A stretch of 64,000 nt of DNA from NCBI GenBank assembly GCA_022446985.1, contig JAKVBD010000002.1, forward strand, positions 1-64,000, given 5' to 3'. A model generated the notes under the pieces. The model had not been told where the DNA came from and searched no databases. It saw only the letters and a program-made list of their open reading frames with translations. This stretch comes from Lentisphaerales bacterium. Lineage in GTDB: Bacteria > Verrucomicrobiota > Lentisphaeria > Lentisphaerales > Lentisphaeraceae. The translations under genes were made by a program, and so were the position numbers. Position 1 is the first letter of the stretch; each line of letters opens with the position of its first letter. Positions 45,087 through 54,382 of the stretch are shown here, in pieces.

Positions 45087-46616
45087 ATGGCAAAGTATCT
45101 GGGTTTAGACCTAAGCACTCAAAGCCTGAGTGCCATGATCATCGATGATCTGAGTGGAGACATCATTTGTGAAGACTCCGTAAACTTTGGACAAGAACTT
45201 CCCGGATACAATGCCCCGAGTGGTTTTGTAAACGGCTCAAATGAGGGAGAAATTTTTAGCGATCCTCGTATGTGGCTCGATGCCGCAAACATTCTCTTTG
45301 AGCGTTTACAGTCAAAAACCGCCTTGAGCCAGGTTGCCGCGATCTGCGGCTCTGGCCAACAGCATGCTACTGTTTACCTAAACAGTAAATTTGAGTCAAC
45401 AGTCAATAGCTTAGACTCTCGAATAAGTCTAACAGAAAACCTGACAGACTGTTTCTCCAGGAGCCTTAGTCCAATCTGGATGGATAACTCAACAACTGTT
45501 GAATGTAATGAGATTGCCGACTCAGTTGGCGGTAACAATACAGTACTTGATAAATCAGGTTCTTTTGCCATTGAAAGATTCAGTGGTCCACAAATTCGTA
45601 AGTTTGCTAAAACAGATTCTGAGGCTTATGAGAATACCTCTACTATTCACCTCGCAAGTTCATTCCTCTGCTCAGTAATTACTGGAGAGAATACCAGCAT
45701 AGATCATGGTGATGGTGCTGGTATGAATCTAATGTATTTAAAGACTCGTAATTGGGACGTTGATCTTCTAAATGCGACAGCACCGAATCTTATTTCAAAG
45801 CTTCCTGCACTAAGCTCTGCAGACTCTAAAGCAGGGACTATCAATTCCTACTTTGTTGAAAAATTTGGCTTTAACTCTGACTGTTCTGTATATGTCTTTT
45901 CTGGCGACAATCCCAACAGTCTTATCGGTTGCGGTGGTGCACTTCCTGGAACTGCAGTCATCAGTCTTGGTACCAGCGATACTTTCTTTGCTGCTATGAG
46001 TAATCCGGTTTCTGACCCAAATGGTTTCGGCCATGTTTTTGGCAATCCTGCCGGAGGCTTCATGTCTCTTATCTGTTTCAGGAACGGTTCATTAACTCGC
46101 GAGAAACTGAAAGATAAATTTAACTTGGATTGGGACGCTTTCAGCAAAGCAATCTCTCAGACAACTGACGATATTCAACTCCCTTGGCTTATAGATGAAC
46201 TGACTCCAAGAGTCTCAGCGAGCCAGGCTTCTATCGATATACTTGAAAAATCTACTGACGGAAAAGTGATAAGAGAGTTTATCGAAGGTCAATTCTTAAA
46301 TATGCTTTATCACAGTGAATGGATGGGAGAAAAGATCGACCACGTCATCCTCACTGGTGGAGCTTCTCAAAATAACGAGATCGCTCAGATTATTGCTGAT
46401 GTTTTCAATGCAAATATTGATCGTTTGGAAGTCTCAAATTCTGCAGCATTAGGAGCTGCTATGAGAGCTGCACAAGCGCACTCAGAAACTGACTGGAATA
46501 CTATCAATAGTAAGTTTATCAAACCAGCTGCAGATAAATCATTAACGCCAAACAGCTATGATAATTCCGGCAAGCTCGAGCTATTTAAAAACTTATTTAA
46601 AGCTCATACTGCCTAA
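45087..46616 (+). CDS. xylB: Xylulokinase
   Basis: A 509-residue FGGY-family kinase phosphorylating D-xylulose to xylulose 5-phosphate. The ATP domain begins LGLDLSTQSLSAMIID; AAICGSGQQHATVYLN is the substrate-side block; DHGDGAGMNLMYLKTR and SGDNPNSLIGCGGALPGTAV are family motifs, with ISLGTSDT and DHVILTGGASQNNEIAQIIA near the end. AAGGAAC precedes the ATG. With xylA it completes xylose entry into the pentose phosphate pathway; no xylose transporter is present nearby. A hairpin terminator follows. Confidence 0.94.
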   Translation: MAKYLGLDLSTQSLSAMIIDDLSGDIICEDSVNFGQELPGYNAPSGFVNGSNEGEIFSDPRMWLDAANILFERLQSKTALSQVAAICGSGQQHATVYLNSKFESTVNSLDSRISLTENLTDCFSRSLSPIWMDNSTTVECNEIADSVGGNNTVLDKSGSFAIERFSGPQIRKFAKTDSEAYENTSTIHLASSFLCSVITGENTSIDHGDGAGMNLMYLKTRNWDVDLLNATAPNLISKLPALSSADSKAGTINSYFVEKFGFNSDCSVYVFSGDNPNSLIGCGGALPGTAVISLGTSDTFFAAMSNPVSDPNGFGHVFGNPAGGFMSLICFRNGSLTREKLKDKFNLDWDAFSKAISQTTDDIQLPWLIDELTPRVSASQASIDILEKSTDGKVIREFIEGQFLNMLYHSEWMGEKIDHVILTGGASQNNEIAQIIADVFNANIDRLEVSNSAALGAAMRAAQAHSETDWNTINSKFIKPAADKSLTPNSYDNSGKLELFKNLFKAHTA

Positions 46617-46634
46617 GATAAAAAATAACTTCCT

Positions 46635-46658
46635 AAAGCTCCTCCGGGAGCTTTTTTT
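46635..46658 (+). terminator. Terminator of xylAB
   Basis: Arms AAAGCTCC (46635-46642) and GGAGCTTT (46647-46654) with loop TCCG, followed by T residues to 46658. Confidence 0.92.
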
Positions 46659-47209
46659 GTGCCTGGATATAATCCTTAAGCATTCACCACTTTCTTCATA
46701 GACCTACTCAAATAGCTCTATTTCTTTTAATAGCCCAAAATACTCTTAATGCTGTATAACAAAGGCCAAGCCCCCATCTCATACAAATATGTTCAAATGA
46801 AATACTAAGGCCTGTTTAAATAGCCTTAAAACTCATCTTGCACTGGCCCAAAACCCATAAACCGATAGGTTAATATTCTTTATTTATATGGGGTAATTAT
46901 ACTACTAGGTGACTGTGTGAATTAGATGACAATATAAATAATATTAACAAATTATATAATTATTGAGTGCTAAAGGTTAATATAATTAAAAAATTAAACA
47001 TAAGTCAATTATAGTATACTTTAGTGGACTAGATATTTATTAACACCGTTGCAAATGACGCAAAAGCTAAGTGGTAGATTATTTAGCTAATAGAGTGACT
47101 CAAAGGATAATTGCAAAAGCGAATTCCGGAATTCATAAACATTTTATACACTTTTTTGAAAACTGGCCCGAAAAATGATTATTGGACTGGGCTTGGAGCT
47201 TTTTTCGGT
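46659..47209. other. 550-bp AT-rich intergenic region between convergent units, no gene seen
   Basis: The stretch lies between the xylAB terminator and the end of the RsmC-like gene. I see no frame with a ribosome binding site. Hairpin-like arms AAGGC/GCCTT surround 46811-46836. A GGCCCG / GGGC pair (about 47166-47193) could be a weak minus-strand terminator for the RsmC operon. The rest is A/T runs (46925-47025). Confidence 0.5.
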
Positions 47210-48352
47210 TTATCCCTTAAAATGCCCAAGAGTTATATCGTACCCTCGTCTCTTTGAAGTACTGGCTTCAAACCCATAAGTCTCCATTAATTCTTCCATT
47301 TCTGCAGCATGTTTAGAAACGATATAAACGCGACCAGACTCTTTCAAATACTTTGCAGCCGTTATTATAAAGTATTCGGCAATTCGGTGGTTCGCATAGT
47401 AAGGAGGATTCCCCGCAAAAACATCAAACTTCTGTTCCGTTTCATATTTATCGGCAAGCTCACAACTTACTTTAGTAAGCTTCAGATTATCTATATTTTC
47501 TTTTGCACAATCAATAGCTCTGACACTCGAATCAACCATATGAATCGTGTTGGTTTCCTCACCCTGATTGTCTCTTTCCCTAACAGCTGCGAGTAAACTA
47601 ACAAGCCCTGCTCCACAACCAAGTTCTAAAAGGCTCTCACCTTTACTCAACTCTAAAGAATCGTACAAAGCCAGACCGCCGGCATCAACACGACCATGAC
47701 CGAAAACTCCTGGTCGACTTAACATCTCCATATAAGCTCCAAGAGCATCTACTTCGACATTTTTCCGACGTGCCGTCCAGATATCTTTTTCTGAATCTGT
47801 CAATCCACGGAACAATGAAGCATCACGAGTCTTACCAATGATCGTTCCCTTTGAAAAGATTTTGTTGAGCTTCTTCACAAAGTCTTTTTGCCGGTTCTTG
47901 GCAATCAATAAATAAACCTCTGAACCGGCTGGCAGAACTTTTGATAGACGTTCCAATATATCAAATGCTAATAGGCGATCAGCATTTTTGTCTATCTGGT
48001 AAAATACATGAACGGGGCCTTCTTCGACTATATCCAAGTCACCTTTTAAAGTCATTTCTACATTTCCAAAATGACCAACACTACTACTCATCATGCGGTA
48101 ATCATGAGCATCCATTTCATTTACTAAAACGGTGGCATCTGGATTCATCGCTGCAGCACAAGCTGGAATAACCGGCGCATTTCCAGTCATCGGAAAAACG
48201 ATCTTTCCTGTGGTCTCAGGTAGATGATTCAACAAGAGTTTTATGCCTTCATTGTAGAAGCGCAAATGATCTATTTCGAAGAGATAACCTTCAGGTCCTT
48301 TGAGAGATTTTGGCTTGCCTCCGGCATTGATGTGAACTTCAATTTTATTCAC
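47210..48352 (-). CDS. RsmC/RlmG-like rRNA guanine-N2 methyltransferase
   Basis: 380 residues, two-domain layout as in RsmC: an N-terminal non-catalytic methyltransferase-like half, and a catalytic C-terminal half with the AdoMet motif LLELGCGAGLVSLLAA and the catalytic GNPPYY (NPPY) motif, then HRIAEYFIITAAKYLKESGR. Family knowledge points to N2-methylation of a guanine in 16S (G1207) or 23S rRNA; which one cannot be told. It overlaps the DUF420 gene by four bases, which places it at the end of the heme synthesis operon without an obvious functional link. Confidence 0.78.
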   Translation of the reverse strand: MNKIEVHINAGGKPKSLKGPEGYLFEIDHLRFYNEGIKLLLNHLPETTGKIVFPMTGNAPVIPACAAAMNPDATVLVNEMDAHDYRMMSSSVGHFGNVEMTLKGDLDIVEEGPVHVFYQIDKNADRLLAFDILERLSKVLPAGSEVYLLIAKNRQKDFVKKLNKIFSKGTIIGKTRDASLFRGLTDSEKDIWTARRKNVEVDALGAYMEMLSRPGVFGHGRVDAGGLALYDSLELSKGESLLELGCGAGLVSLLAAVRERDNQGEETNTIHMVDSSVRAIDCAKENIDNLKLTKVSCELADKYETEQKFDVFAGNPPYYANHRIAEYFIITAAKYLKESGRVYIVSKHAAEMEELMETYGFEASTSKRRGYDITLGHFKG

Positions 48353-48816
48353 TGAGCAAGCTCTTTAGCTGGCTGCTGAGATATCTTATCTTCGCTGGAT
48401 AAGTTACCTGGAAACCAGACATATATATAGAGGTATAAAATCACCCCGGTTAGTGAAACATAAAGCCAGATCGGCAAAGTAACTTTGGCGATTTTTCTAT
48501 GCTTCTCGCGTTCATCTTTAAACGCTAAATAGAACGTTCTTAAAATCATTGGCACCATAACCATGGCTAACAGAATATGCGGGACTAAAATGATAAAATA
48601 GATGGTGCGAATTGTCCCCTCACCCGTAAATTTAAAATGGCCGGCTGTAAAATGGTAGTAGAGATAACAGGCCAAAAATAAAGCCGATGTTGCAAATGCC
48701 GTGATCATCAGCTTCTTATGAGCTTCAACTTTATTCTTTTTTACAGTTACCCAGCCTGAGATCAGGAAGACTGAGCTCAGCATGTTCAAACAGGCGTTTA
48801 TGAGAGGTAAGTCCAT
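48349..48816 (-). CDS. DUF420 membrane protein (cytochrome oxidase maturation)
   Basis: 155 residues with four to five hydrophobic segments. The DUF420 pattern HKKLMITAFATSALFLACYL, then HFTAGHFKFTGEG, then IYFIILVPHILLAMVMVPMI and YVSLTGVILYLYIY matches the YozB/CtaM group, whose members assist maturation of heme-copper oxidases. It lies directly behind ctaB (2-base gap), as in other oxidase loci. No oxidase subunit is in the window. Confidence 0.78.
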   Translation of the reverse strand: MDLPLINACLNMLSSVFLISGWVTVKKNKVEAHKKLMITAFATSALFLACYLYYHFTAGHFKFTGEGTIRTIYFIILVPHILLAMVMVPMILRTFYLAFKDEREKHRKIAKVTLPIWLYVSLTGVILYLYIYVWFPGNLSSEDKISQQPAKELAQ

Positions 48817-48818
48817 TA

Positions 48819-49706
48819 CTAAGTCCTATCAATCATTAATAAAGTTAAAATAAAAGGCAGCCAGATGATTGATGCATAAAAGTAAAGTTTCATGTACTTG
48901 TTTCTGTCTTTAATCAGCAACAAGGCAGTCATCATATTTAAAACATTTGCCACAAATGCCCCGAAAAAATAAAGGATACCAGTTAAATCAACAAGAAACG
49001 GAATAAAAGAAGTAAAACCAAGCGCAATGGTTCCGACATTTATTAAAACAACTGCCTGTTTACCGGTTTTATCGTACAAAGAAATCATCTTGTATCCGGC
49101 CTTCATGTAATCTTCTTTGTAAATCCAGGCTATGGAAAAGAAGTGTGGTAACTGCCAGACAAAAACAATGGCAAATACACTGAACCCCTGAAAATCTGCT
49201 ACTCCTCTATAAGCTACCCAACCAGTCAATAAAGGTAAAGCTCCTGGGAAGGCACCCACTATTGTATTCATGCTGGACTTAGTCTTCATCGGTGTGTAGA
49301 CACACACATAGGAAATGAAAGTCAGGAATGCCAAAATAGTCACTAAAGGCTTCTTAGGGAACACAATATAAAGATAAAGTAAGCCAATCGCAGCACATAC
49401 AATCGATAAAGCCTTGGCTTCCATCTCTTCTACTTTACCGGATGGAATCGGACGATCTGAAGTACGATCCATAATTTTATCGAGATTATGCTCCATCGCC
49501 TGATTCATAATATTTGAAGCAGCTCCGACGAATCCAAGAGCAATCAGTAAGTGCAAAACTGTCATCCATGGAATGGCCATTCCAGCAGGAACTGCAGCAA
49601 CATAACCGACAGCACCCGAAAATAGAGCCATTGCCGTTAACCTGGGTTTTACCAGTTCTATGTAGTAGCCAACTTTTTGCATTTCTCTTTGAATCGCTGT
49701 TGTCAC
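48819..49706 (-). CDS. ctaB: Protoheme IX farnesyltransferase (heme O synthase)
   Basis: A 295-residue UbiA-family membrane prenyltransferase. The aspartate-rich motif NQAMEHNLDKIMDRTSDRPIP and the second one, YTPMKTKSSMNTIVGAFPGA, are typical of CtaB/CyoE and bind farnesyl diphosphate; heme b becomes heme o. Nine hydrophobic segments are seen. It starts 4 bases after ctaA and is followed by DUF420, so it is the middle gene of a heme A synthesis operon. Confidence 0.93.
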   Translation of the reverse strand: MTTAIQREMQKVGYYIELVKPRLTAMALFSGAVGYVAAVPAGMAIPWMTVLHLLIALGFVGAASNIMNQAMEHNLDKIMDRTSDRPIPSGKVEEMEAKALSIVCAAIGLLYLYIVFPKKPLVTILAFLTFISYVCVYTPMKTKSSMNTIVGAFPGALPLLTGWVAYRGVADFQGFSVFAIVFVWQLPHFFSIAWIYKEDYMKAGYKMISLYDKTGKQAVVLINVGTIALGFTSFIPFLVDLTGILYFFGAFVANVLNMMTALLLIKDRNKYMKLYFYASIIWLPFILTLLMIDRT

Positions 49707-49710
49707 AATC

Positions 49711-51072
49711 CTAACTTCCGGCTTCTTCGTAATTAAATAAATTATTACAGAAATAAGCAGCTAAAGCACAAAGGGCTAGAAGAACTGCACCATTTGCCAA
49801 ATGGGCTGAAGTAAGGATTGTCTTCAATTGATCATAAATATTTTTCTGTCTTTCACTGACTGTAAGCAGTGCAACAAGCCCAAGTAATAGCTGAACTATT
49901 AAAGAAATCAACACATATTTACCAATTGATTTCAAAGTCGCATTTCCATGATCTTTTTTGATTAAATAAAAACCCATTAGAAGAACAAATACTGTGACAA
50001 CTATGGCGAAAGCGATGTGAGACCAAAGCAAATGTTTATTACCTTCAAGTACTTCTTTATATACAATGCGGAAATCGAGTTCACTGCTTTCCTCTGATTT
50101 CAAAAAGTCGACTCTCTCCTGACCAATCAACTGCACCTCAGTAACATCAGCATTGAACCTAAGGCTATACTTTAGTCCTTTTTCTGCTGTAAATTTTCCA
50201 AGAGTTATAAATTCATCGGCACTTTCCTGCTCAAAATCCTTATGCAATTTCACAACTTCGCCAGTCTCAGAAAGAACCTGAGCATCAACACTTTGATTAT
50301 TCTGGTGTTTAACTTTTACAGAAACTTCACCTGGTAATCGAAAGCTTACGCTTCCTTTTTCTGAAGCCATCGCCATGATATGAGCTTCGTTCATCACACT
50401 GGCAAAATTAGCGACTTTCATTTTATGTCTAAATGAGGCACCAAGAACCAACTGTATAAGAACTACAACACAGACTATTTTTGGAAGTTTGGTTAACCAA
50501 GAATCATCCACTTTAGTAACATTAACATTTTTGAGTGATTTACTCACCGAAAAATATAACAGCACCATGTAACAGAGGACTAACTGGGCTACGACTCCAT
50601 GAAGAGAAGACGTCCACCAAGCCGTAAGGCGCTTTACTGTTAAACCGCCAAAAATCCCCTGAATGATAATCACTGTTAAAAGTATCAAGGCCGGCTTAAT
50701 ATATTTTTTATCGTGTACAAAAAATGACCAGATTAAAGTACAAATAGCCAGATAACCGACACCTTCAGCAATCAGCCTGTGAATATGCTCCCAAAACATA
50801 TCCTTTTGATGAATCCATTTATCCAGCCCAGGCCATATTAAACCATTTGAAGTCGGCCAATCCATAAACGCCATACCAGATCTGGTACTGGCAACCATCG
50901 CGCCAACAAAAATTAAAACTAGAGTACTTATACTTAAGAGGCCTAATATTCCGCGAAAAAGAAATTCTTTCTTTTCAACACTCTGCCGAGCAAACATAAC
51001 TGACAGCGAGAATAGTATGGCCACAAATATACCTAAAACGGTATAGTGAAATTGTGCTTCTTCAGGGTTCAT
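49711..51072 (-). CDS. ctaA: Heme A synthase with extra periplasmic domain
   Basis: 453 residues, about 100-150 more than usual CtaA/COX15. The conserved heme-ligand histidines are in WEHIHRLIAEGVGYL (H96, H98), TSSLHGVVAQL (H158), LLWSHIAFAIV (H352) and TSAHLANGAVLL near the end. Between the two four-helix halves, residues about 232-345, is a beta-rich insert (SVSFRLPGEVSVKVKH, FITLGKFTAEKGLKYSLRFN) predicted to face the periplasm. The enzyme oxidises heme o to heme a. It heads the ctaA-ctaB-DUF420-methyltransferase operon. Confidence 0.88.
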   Translation of the reverse strand: MNPEEAQFHYTVLGIFVAILFSLSVMFARQSVEKKEFLFRGILGLLSISTLVLIFVGAMVASTRSGMAFMDWPTSNGLIWPGLDKWIHQKDMFWEHIHRLIAEGVGYLAICTLIWSFFVHDKKYIKPALILLTVIIIQGIFGGLTVKRLTAWWTSSLHGVVAQLVLCYMVLLYFSVSKSLKNVNVTKVDDSWLTKLPKIVCVVVLIQLVLGASFRHKMKVANFASVMNEAHIMAMASEKGSVSFRLPGEVSVKVKHQNNQSVDAQVLSETGEVVKLHKDFEQESADEFITLGKFTAEKGLKYSLRFNADVTEVQLIGQERVDFLKSEESSELDFRIVYKEVLEGNKHLLWSHIAFAIVVTVFVLLMGFYLIKKDHGNATLKSIGKYVLISLIVQLLLGLVALLTVSERQKNIYDQLKTILTSAHLANGAVLLALCALAAYFCNNLFNYEEAGS

Positions 51073-51168
51073 ATACTTAACTTCTATCTCTACTGTTAAA
51101 AATTTAACAGCCTAAGTTACGCAGAAAGTGAATCTCGTCAAGACCCTAAGTAGCGATTTAGGAAGATT

Positions 51169-51203
51169 AAAAAAGGCATTAACTCCAACTGGAGTTAATG
51201 CCT
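51169..51203 (-). terminator. Terminator of the minus-strand signalling operon
   Basis: A perfect 14-bp stem (51174-51187 with 51190-51203, loop of two, realistically four) lies 30 bases past the HDOD stop. It is followed on the minus strand by six T residues. Confidence 0.92.
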
Positions 51204-51232
51204 CTTCTAGGGATTAATCTGTAAAACTATTT

Positions 51233-52045
51233 TTAGGCCGTCGCGTTCAAGACTTTGTTTTGCTGTTCCATCCAATAATCAATATCAATGTTCTCAAAAC
51301 CCGCAGCTTGCAACAATTCCATTGGTACCCTGTGGCAAGGGAAACCTCTCAAGTGTTCATCGATATAATCAGCTAACTGTAGAATTGCTATTTCTTTTAA
51401 GTAAACCTCTGAGACCTCATCGTGACTATGATGATACGCCACTGGCACCACGATATCCTCATCCAGCTGCCATGCTTCCATAAGCCAACTACCTACTAGA
51501 GCATGATCTACGTCCAAAATAGCTCTTTCTGCTTCATGTAAAGGCATACCCTCTTCATCAACTTTAGATTGAGCCATTTTCTCACCATTCGGGTTAAACA
51601 TTTTAAGAATAACCTGACCGATATCATGTACTAAAGCCGTGATGGTAATATTTGAACTTACCTGAATTCTTTCCTGCTTGACTATTTTGGCAATCAGAGC
51701 AGCTGTAGTAAACGAGTGATCCCATAACTTCGCATCGGCATTATTAATGGTGTCCATGACTGAAGCACTTAGAACAAGCTCTTTAATTTTTCGTACACCA
51801 AGTAGCGTTACAACCATTTCAACTGTTTCAATTTTTCTCGGAAGTGAATACAAACTTGTGTTAACGACCTTCAGCATCTTGGTTACTAAGATGGGGTCTC
51901 TCTTTATGCACTCAAAGACAGGATTAAGATCTACTTCTTCCTGACTTAACAGGCGTACCAGCTCAACAACATTTGCTGATAGAGTCGGCAAGTCCGGCAA
52001 TGATAGAATTTTTTTCTTGAGAATTATTTCTCTGGCGCTCAACAT
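51233..52045 (-). CDS. HDOD-domain protein, last gene of the signalling operon
   Basis: The frame opens at 52078, but the Met at 52045 is preferred: AGGGGG lies 6-8 bases upstream. That gives 270 residues. HDOD blocks: LSLPDLPTLSANVVELVRLL, FECIKRDPILVTKMLKVVNT, METVEMVVTLLGVRKIKELVLS-like (VEMVVTLLGVRKIKEL), ALVHDIGQVILKMFNP, and ALVGSWLMEAWQLDEDIVVP with YHHSHDE. The metal-type residues of HD hydrolases are only partly kept. It is the closing gene of a stimulus-response operon, overlapping the MotB gene region upstream in frame choice, and would be a non-catalytic output adaptor. A second HDOD gene lies at 32891. Confidence 0.88.
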   Translation of the reverse strand: MLSAREIILKKKILSLPDLPTLSANVVELVRLLSQEEVDLNPVFECIKRDPILVTKMLKVVNTSLYSLPRKIETVEMVVTLLGVRKIKELVLSASVMDTINNADAKLWDHSFTTAALIAKIVKQERIQVSSNITITALVHDIGQVILKMFNPNGEKMAQSKVDEEGMPLHEAERAILDVDHALVGSWLMEAWQLDEDIVVPVAYHHSHDEVSEVYLKEIAILQLADYIDEHLRGFPCHRVPMELLQAAGFENIDIDYWMEQQNKVLNATA

Positions 52046-52055
52046 AGTAATCCCC

Positions 52056-52859
52056 CTATCTCTCTGATTCTTGATCACTGTCTTTCAACAGCTCACTTAT
52101 ACTTACATTTTTGACATTCAAAGCTTCCATAAAGATGATCTTTACTCGGCTAAATGATTGGTTTCTGAATTTCATTTCTTCATTTGTTAAAACACTTGTA
52201 CCAACTGAAAATCGACTATTTTCTATACCAAATCTATCATTTAGAACATCGGCTAATTTCATATTCCTTTCAAGAGCTGTCACCCAGGCATCTCCTAAAT
52301 TTGTACCAACCATGCCTTCCGGATTTAGATAAGCCATGATTCTTATTTCATTCTGAATATTTATGGCAACGTTAGCTACTTCCTGTACAAGTTTTTGACC
52401 ATTAAATGTCAAATTCTTAGTATCGCCCTCAAACATATCCTCAATGGAAACCTCAATCGCAATTCCTTGATCAAGCTTATTAACTTGCAGTGGATACTTA
52501 AAACCTACATCACTCAGACTCTCGGACATGTCTTTGAACTTTTTCTGAATACTATTACTGCTCAGACGGATAGTCGATGGGTTGGAAGGGTTTTTTACCT
52601 TTGATTGATCAGAATCTAAATTATTGTCATTGAAAGCAGACTCTTCGCGTTGAAGAACATTGTGACTTTCGATAAAACTAAATGCCCCTTTCATAACACC
52701 GATTACATCCATCAAACGGGACTTGGATGTCGTGGAAAACGTCAACAAAAGAACAAAGAATGTCAACAGAAGTGACATACAATCCCCCATGGTCATCATC
52801 CATTCAGGACAGGTCAACTCTTCTGGTGCTGACTTTCCTTCCTCTTCCTCGTCTTCCAT
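52056..52859 (-). CDS. motB: MotB-like flagellar motor protein
   Basis: 267 residues. A single N-terminal membrane helix CPEWMMTMGDCMSLLLTFFV carries Asp26, which by alignment is the proton-conducting Asp of MotB. A basic segment after the helix (SKSRLMDVIG) resembles the plug. The C-terminal half is an OmpA/MotB peptidoglycan-binding domain (NEIRIMAYLNPEGMVGTNLG, ALERNMKLADVLNDRFGI). A MotA gene is not next to it, which is unusual. It sits in a signalling operon between a hybrid kinase and an HDOD gene; its start codon shares one base with the hybrid kinase stop. Confidence 0.82.
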   Translation of the reverse strand: MEDEEEEGKSAPEELTCPEWMMTMGDCMSLLLTFFVLLLTFSTTSKSRLMDVIGVMKGAFSFIESHNVLQREESAFNDNNLDSDQSKVKNPSNPSTIRLSSNSIQKKFKDMSESLSDVGFKYPLQVNKLDQGIAIEVSIEDMFEGDTKNLTFNGQKLVQEVANVAINIQNEIRIMAYLNPEGMVGTNLGDAWVTALERNMKLADVLNDRFGIENSRFSVGTSVLTNEEMKFRNQSFSRVKIIFMEALNVKNVSISELLKDSDQESER

Positions 52860-54382
52860 TAATCAACCTGTAAAGGGTTTAAAGTAATTTCAAAATAAAA
52901 GCGTGATCCTTTGCCTGATTCACTTTCAACTTTTAACTCTCCATTCATTAACCGCACAATTCGTGCCGAAATCGACAAACCCAAACCTGTTCCGCCTCTT
53001 TCTCTAGCGGTTGAATCTTTCTCTTGTCTAAAGGCTGTAAATATTTCTTCTTGCTTTTCTTTATCAATCCCCGGACCTGTATCGATTATTTCAAAAAGGT
53101 ATCGATTATTTCCAAGCCCCTTACACCCCACTTTTACAGAGCCTTCACCAGTAAACTTTAATGCATTAGAAAGTAGATTTATCAGCACTTGCTGTAAGCG
53201 AAGAGAATCTCCCGCAACAGGAGGCAAGTCGTCTGATACAACCATTTCCAGCTCTACCCCTTCGCGGCGGTTTCCTTCACAAAGCACTAAAGCATCTGAA
53301 ATAGTTTGAGATATATCAAAAAGTTGACTTTCTATCTGCAGTGAGCCTGCTTCCAGCCTCGACAAATCAAGTGTATTATTGATCAGTTTCATTAAGTTTT
53401 CACAACTCATTTTTACCGAACCTAAGAAATCAGTCTGCATTTCATTCAGACCACTGCTGTCCAGTAACTCCAAAAAGCCAGATAAACTATTCATCGGAGT
53501 TCTGATTTCATGGGAAAATGTTGCTAAAAACTCAGCTTTGTGACTGGCAGCTTCTTCTGCCTTTTGTCTAGCTTTTTCTATTTCATGCTGTGCCTGGCGC
53601 TGCAAAGTCACATCTCTAAAGTACCAAATTCGCCCAAAAGAATTTTCCTGGCTATCCTTCATCGGAGTCGAATAAAGCTCGTAAAACTCGCCACTCTTAA
53701 GTTTAAGATCTTCATGCTTGCGATCGACTGGATTCATAATCGCTGCGACATTCATAATCGACGTTAGGAACTTCGATCTCTCAATAAGTTGCATTGACAC
53801 TCTATCAAACAAATCATTTGAAGACATGCCTTCTTGAAACTCTGCATCTTTCCATAATTGATAGAATCTATGATTCATAGAAATAACCGAACCATTATCG
53901 TCAACGACAATCACTCCATCCAAAGACAATTCATAAACTGCAGATAATATGGCATTTTGATAATTAATTTCTTTTCTGGCTGCTGTTAGTTCTTTCTCTA
54001 GGCCAAGATCAGTCAGTGTTTTTTTAACAGTCGGTGCGAGGACATCTAAAAACGCCTTATCTTTTACCAGATAATCCCGGGCCCCTTCCTTCATCATATT
54101 AACCGCAATCATTTCTGATCCGACACCCGTACAGACAATAAAAGGAACTTCACACTTTAAAGACTTTATGTTTGCAATGATCGCAGCGGCATCAAAATCA
54201 CTTAAATTATAATCTAAAAGCATAAGATCGGCCTGAAAACCAGATTTTAGATAATCAAGTAAAGCGCCTCCAGAAGCGATTCCCTCTACCTCATAACCTT
54301 CACGCTCTAAACGCCTGCACAACAGCTGATTAACTGCAGCGTCATCCTCTACAACAAGTATTTTATACTTTGCATCATTCAT
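52859..54382 (-). CDS. Hybrid receiver-PAS histidine kinase
   Basis: The frame opens at 54409, but the ATG at 54382 overlaps the preceding stop as ATGA and starts the canonical MNDAKYKILVVEDD, 507 residues. Receiver at 5-120, with phosphoacceptor D57 (LMLLDYNL). A PAS-like sensor covers about 135-260 (YELSLDGVIVVDDNGSVISM). HisKA contains ATFSHEIRTPMNSLSGFL, and HATPase ends with DTGPGIDKEKQEEIF and GGTGLGLSISARIVRLMNGE. No membrane helix, so it is cytosolic. An N-terminal receiver lets the upstream kinase or receiver feed into it. Confidence 0.9.
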   Translation of the reverse strand: MNDAKYKILVVEDDAAVNQLLCRRLEREGYEVEGIASGGALLDYLKSGFQADLMLLDYNLSDFDAAAIIANIKSLKCEVPFIVCTGVGSEMIAVNMMKEGARDYLVKDKAFLDVLAPTVKKTLTDLGLEKELTAARKEINYQNAILSAVYELSLDGVIVVDDNGSVISMNHRFYQLWKDAEFQEGMSSNDLFDRVSMQLIERSKFLTSIMNVAAIMNPVDRKHEDLKLKSGEFYELYSTPMKDSQENSFGRIWYFRDVTLQRQAQHEIEKARQKAEEAASHKAEFLATFSHEIRTPMNSLSGFLELLDSSGLNEMQTDFLGSVKMSCENLMKLINNTLDLSRLEAGSLQIESQLFDISQTISDALVLCEGNRREGVELEMVVSDDLPPVAGDSLRLQQVLINLLSNALKFTGEGSVKVGCKGLGNNRYLFEIIDTGPGIDKEKQEEIFTAFRQEKDSTARERGGTGLGLSISARIVRLMNGELKVESESGKGSRFYFEITLNPLQVD

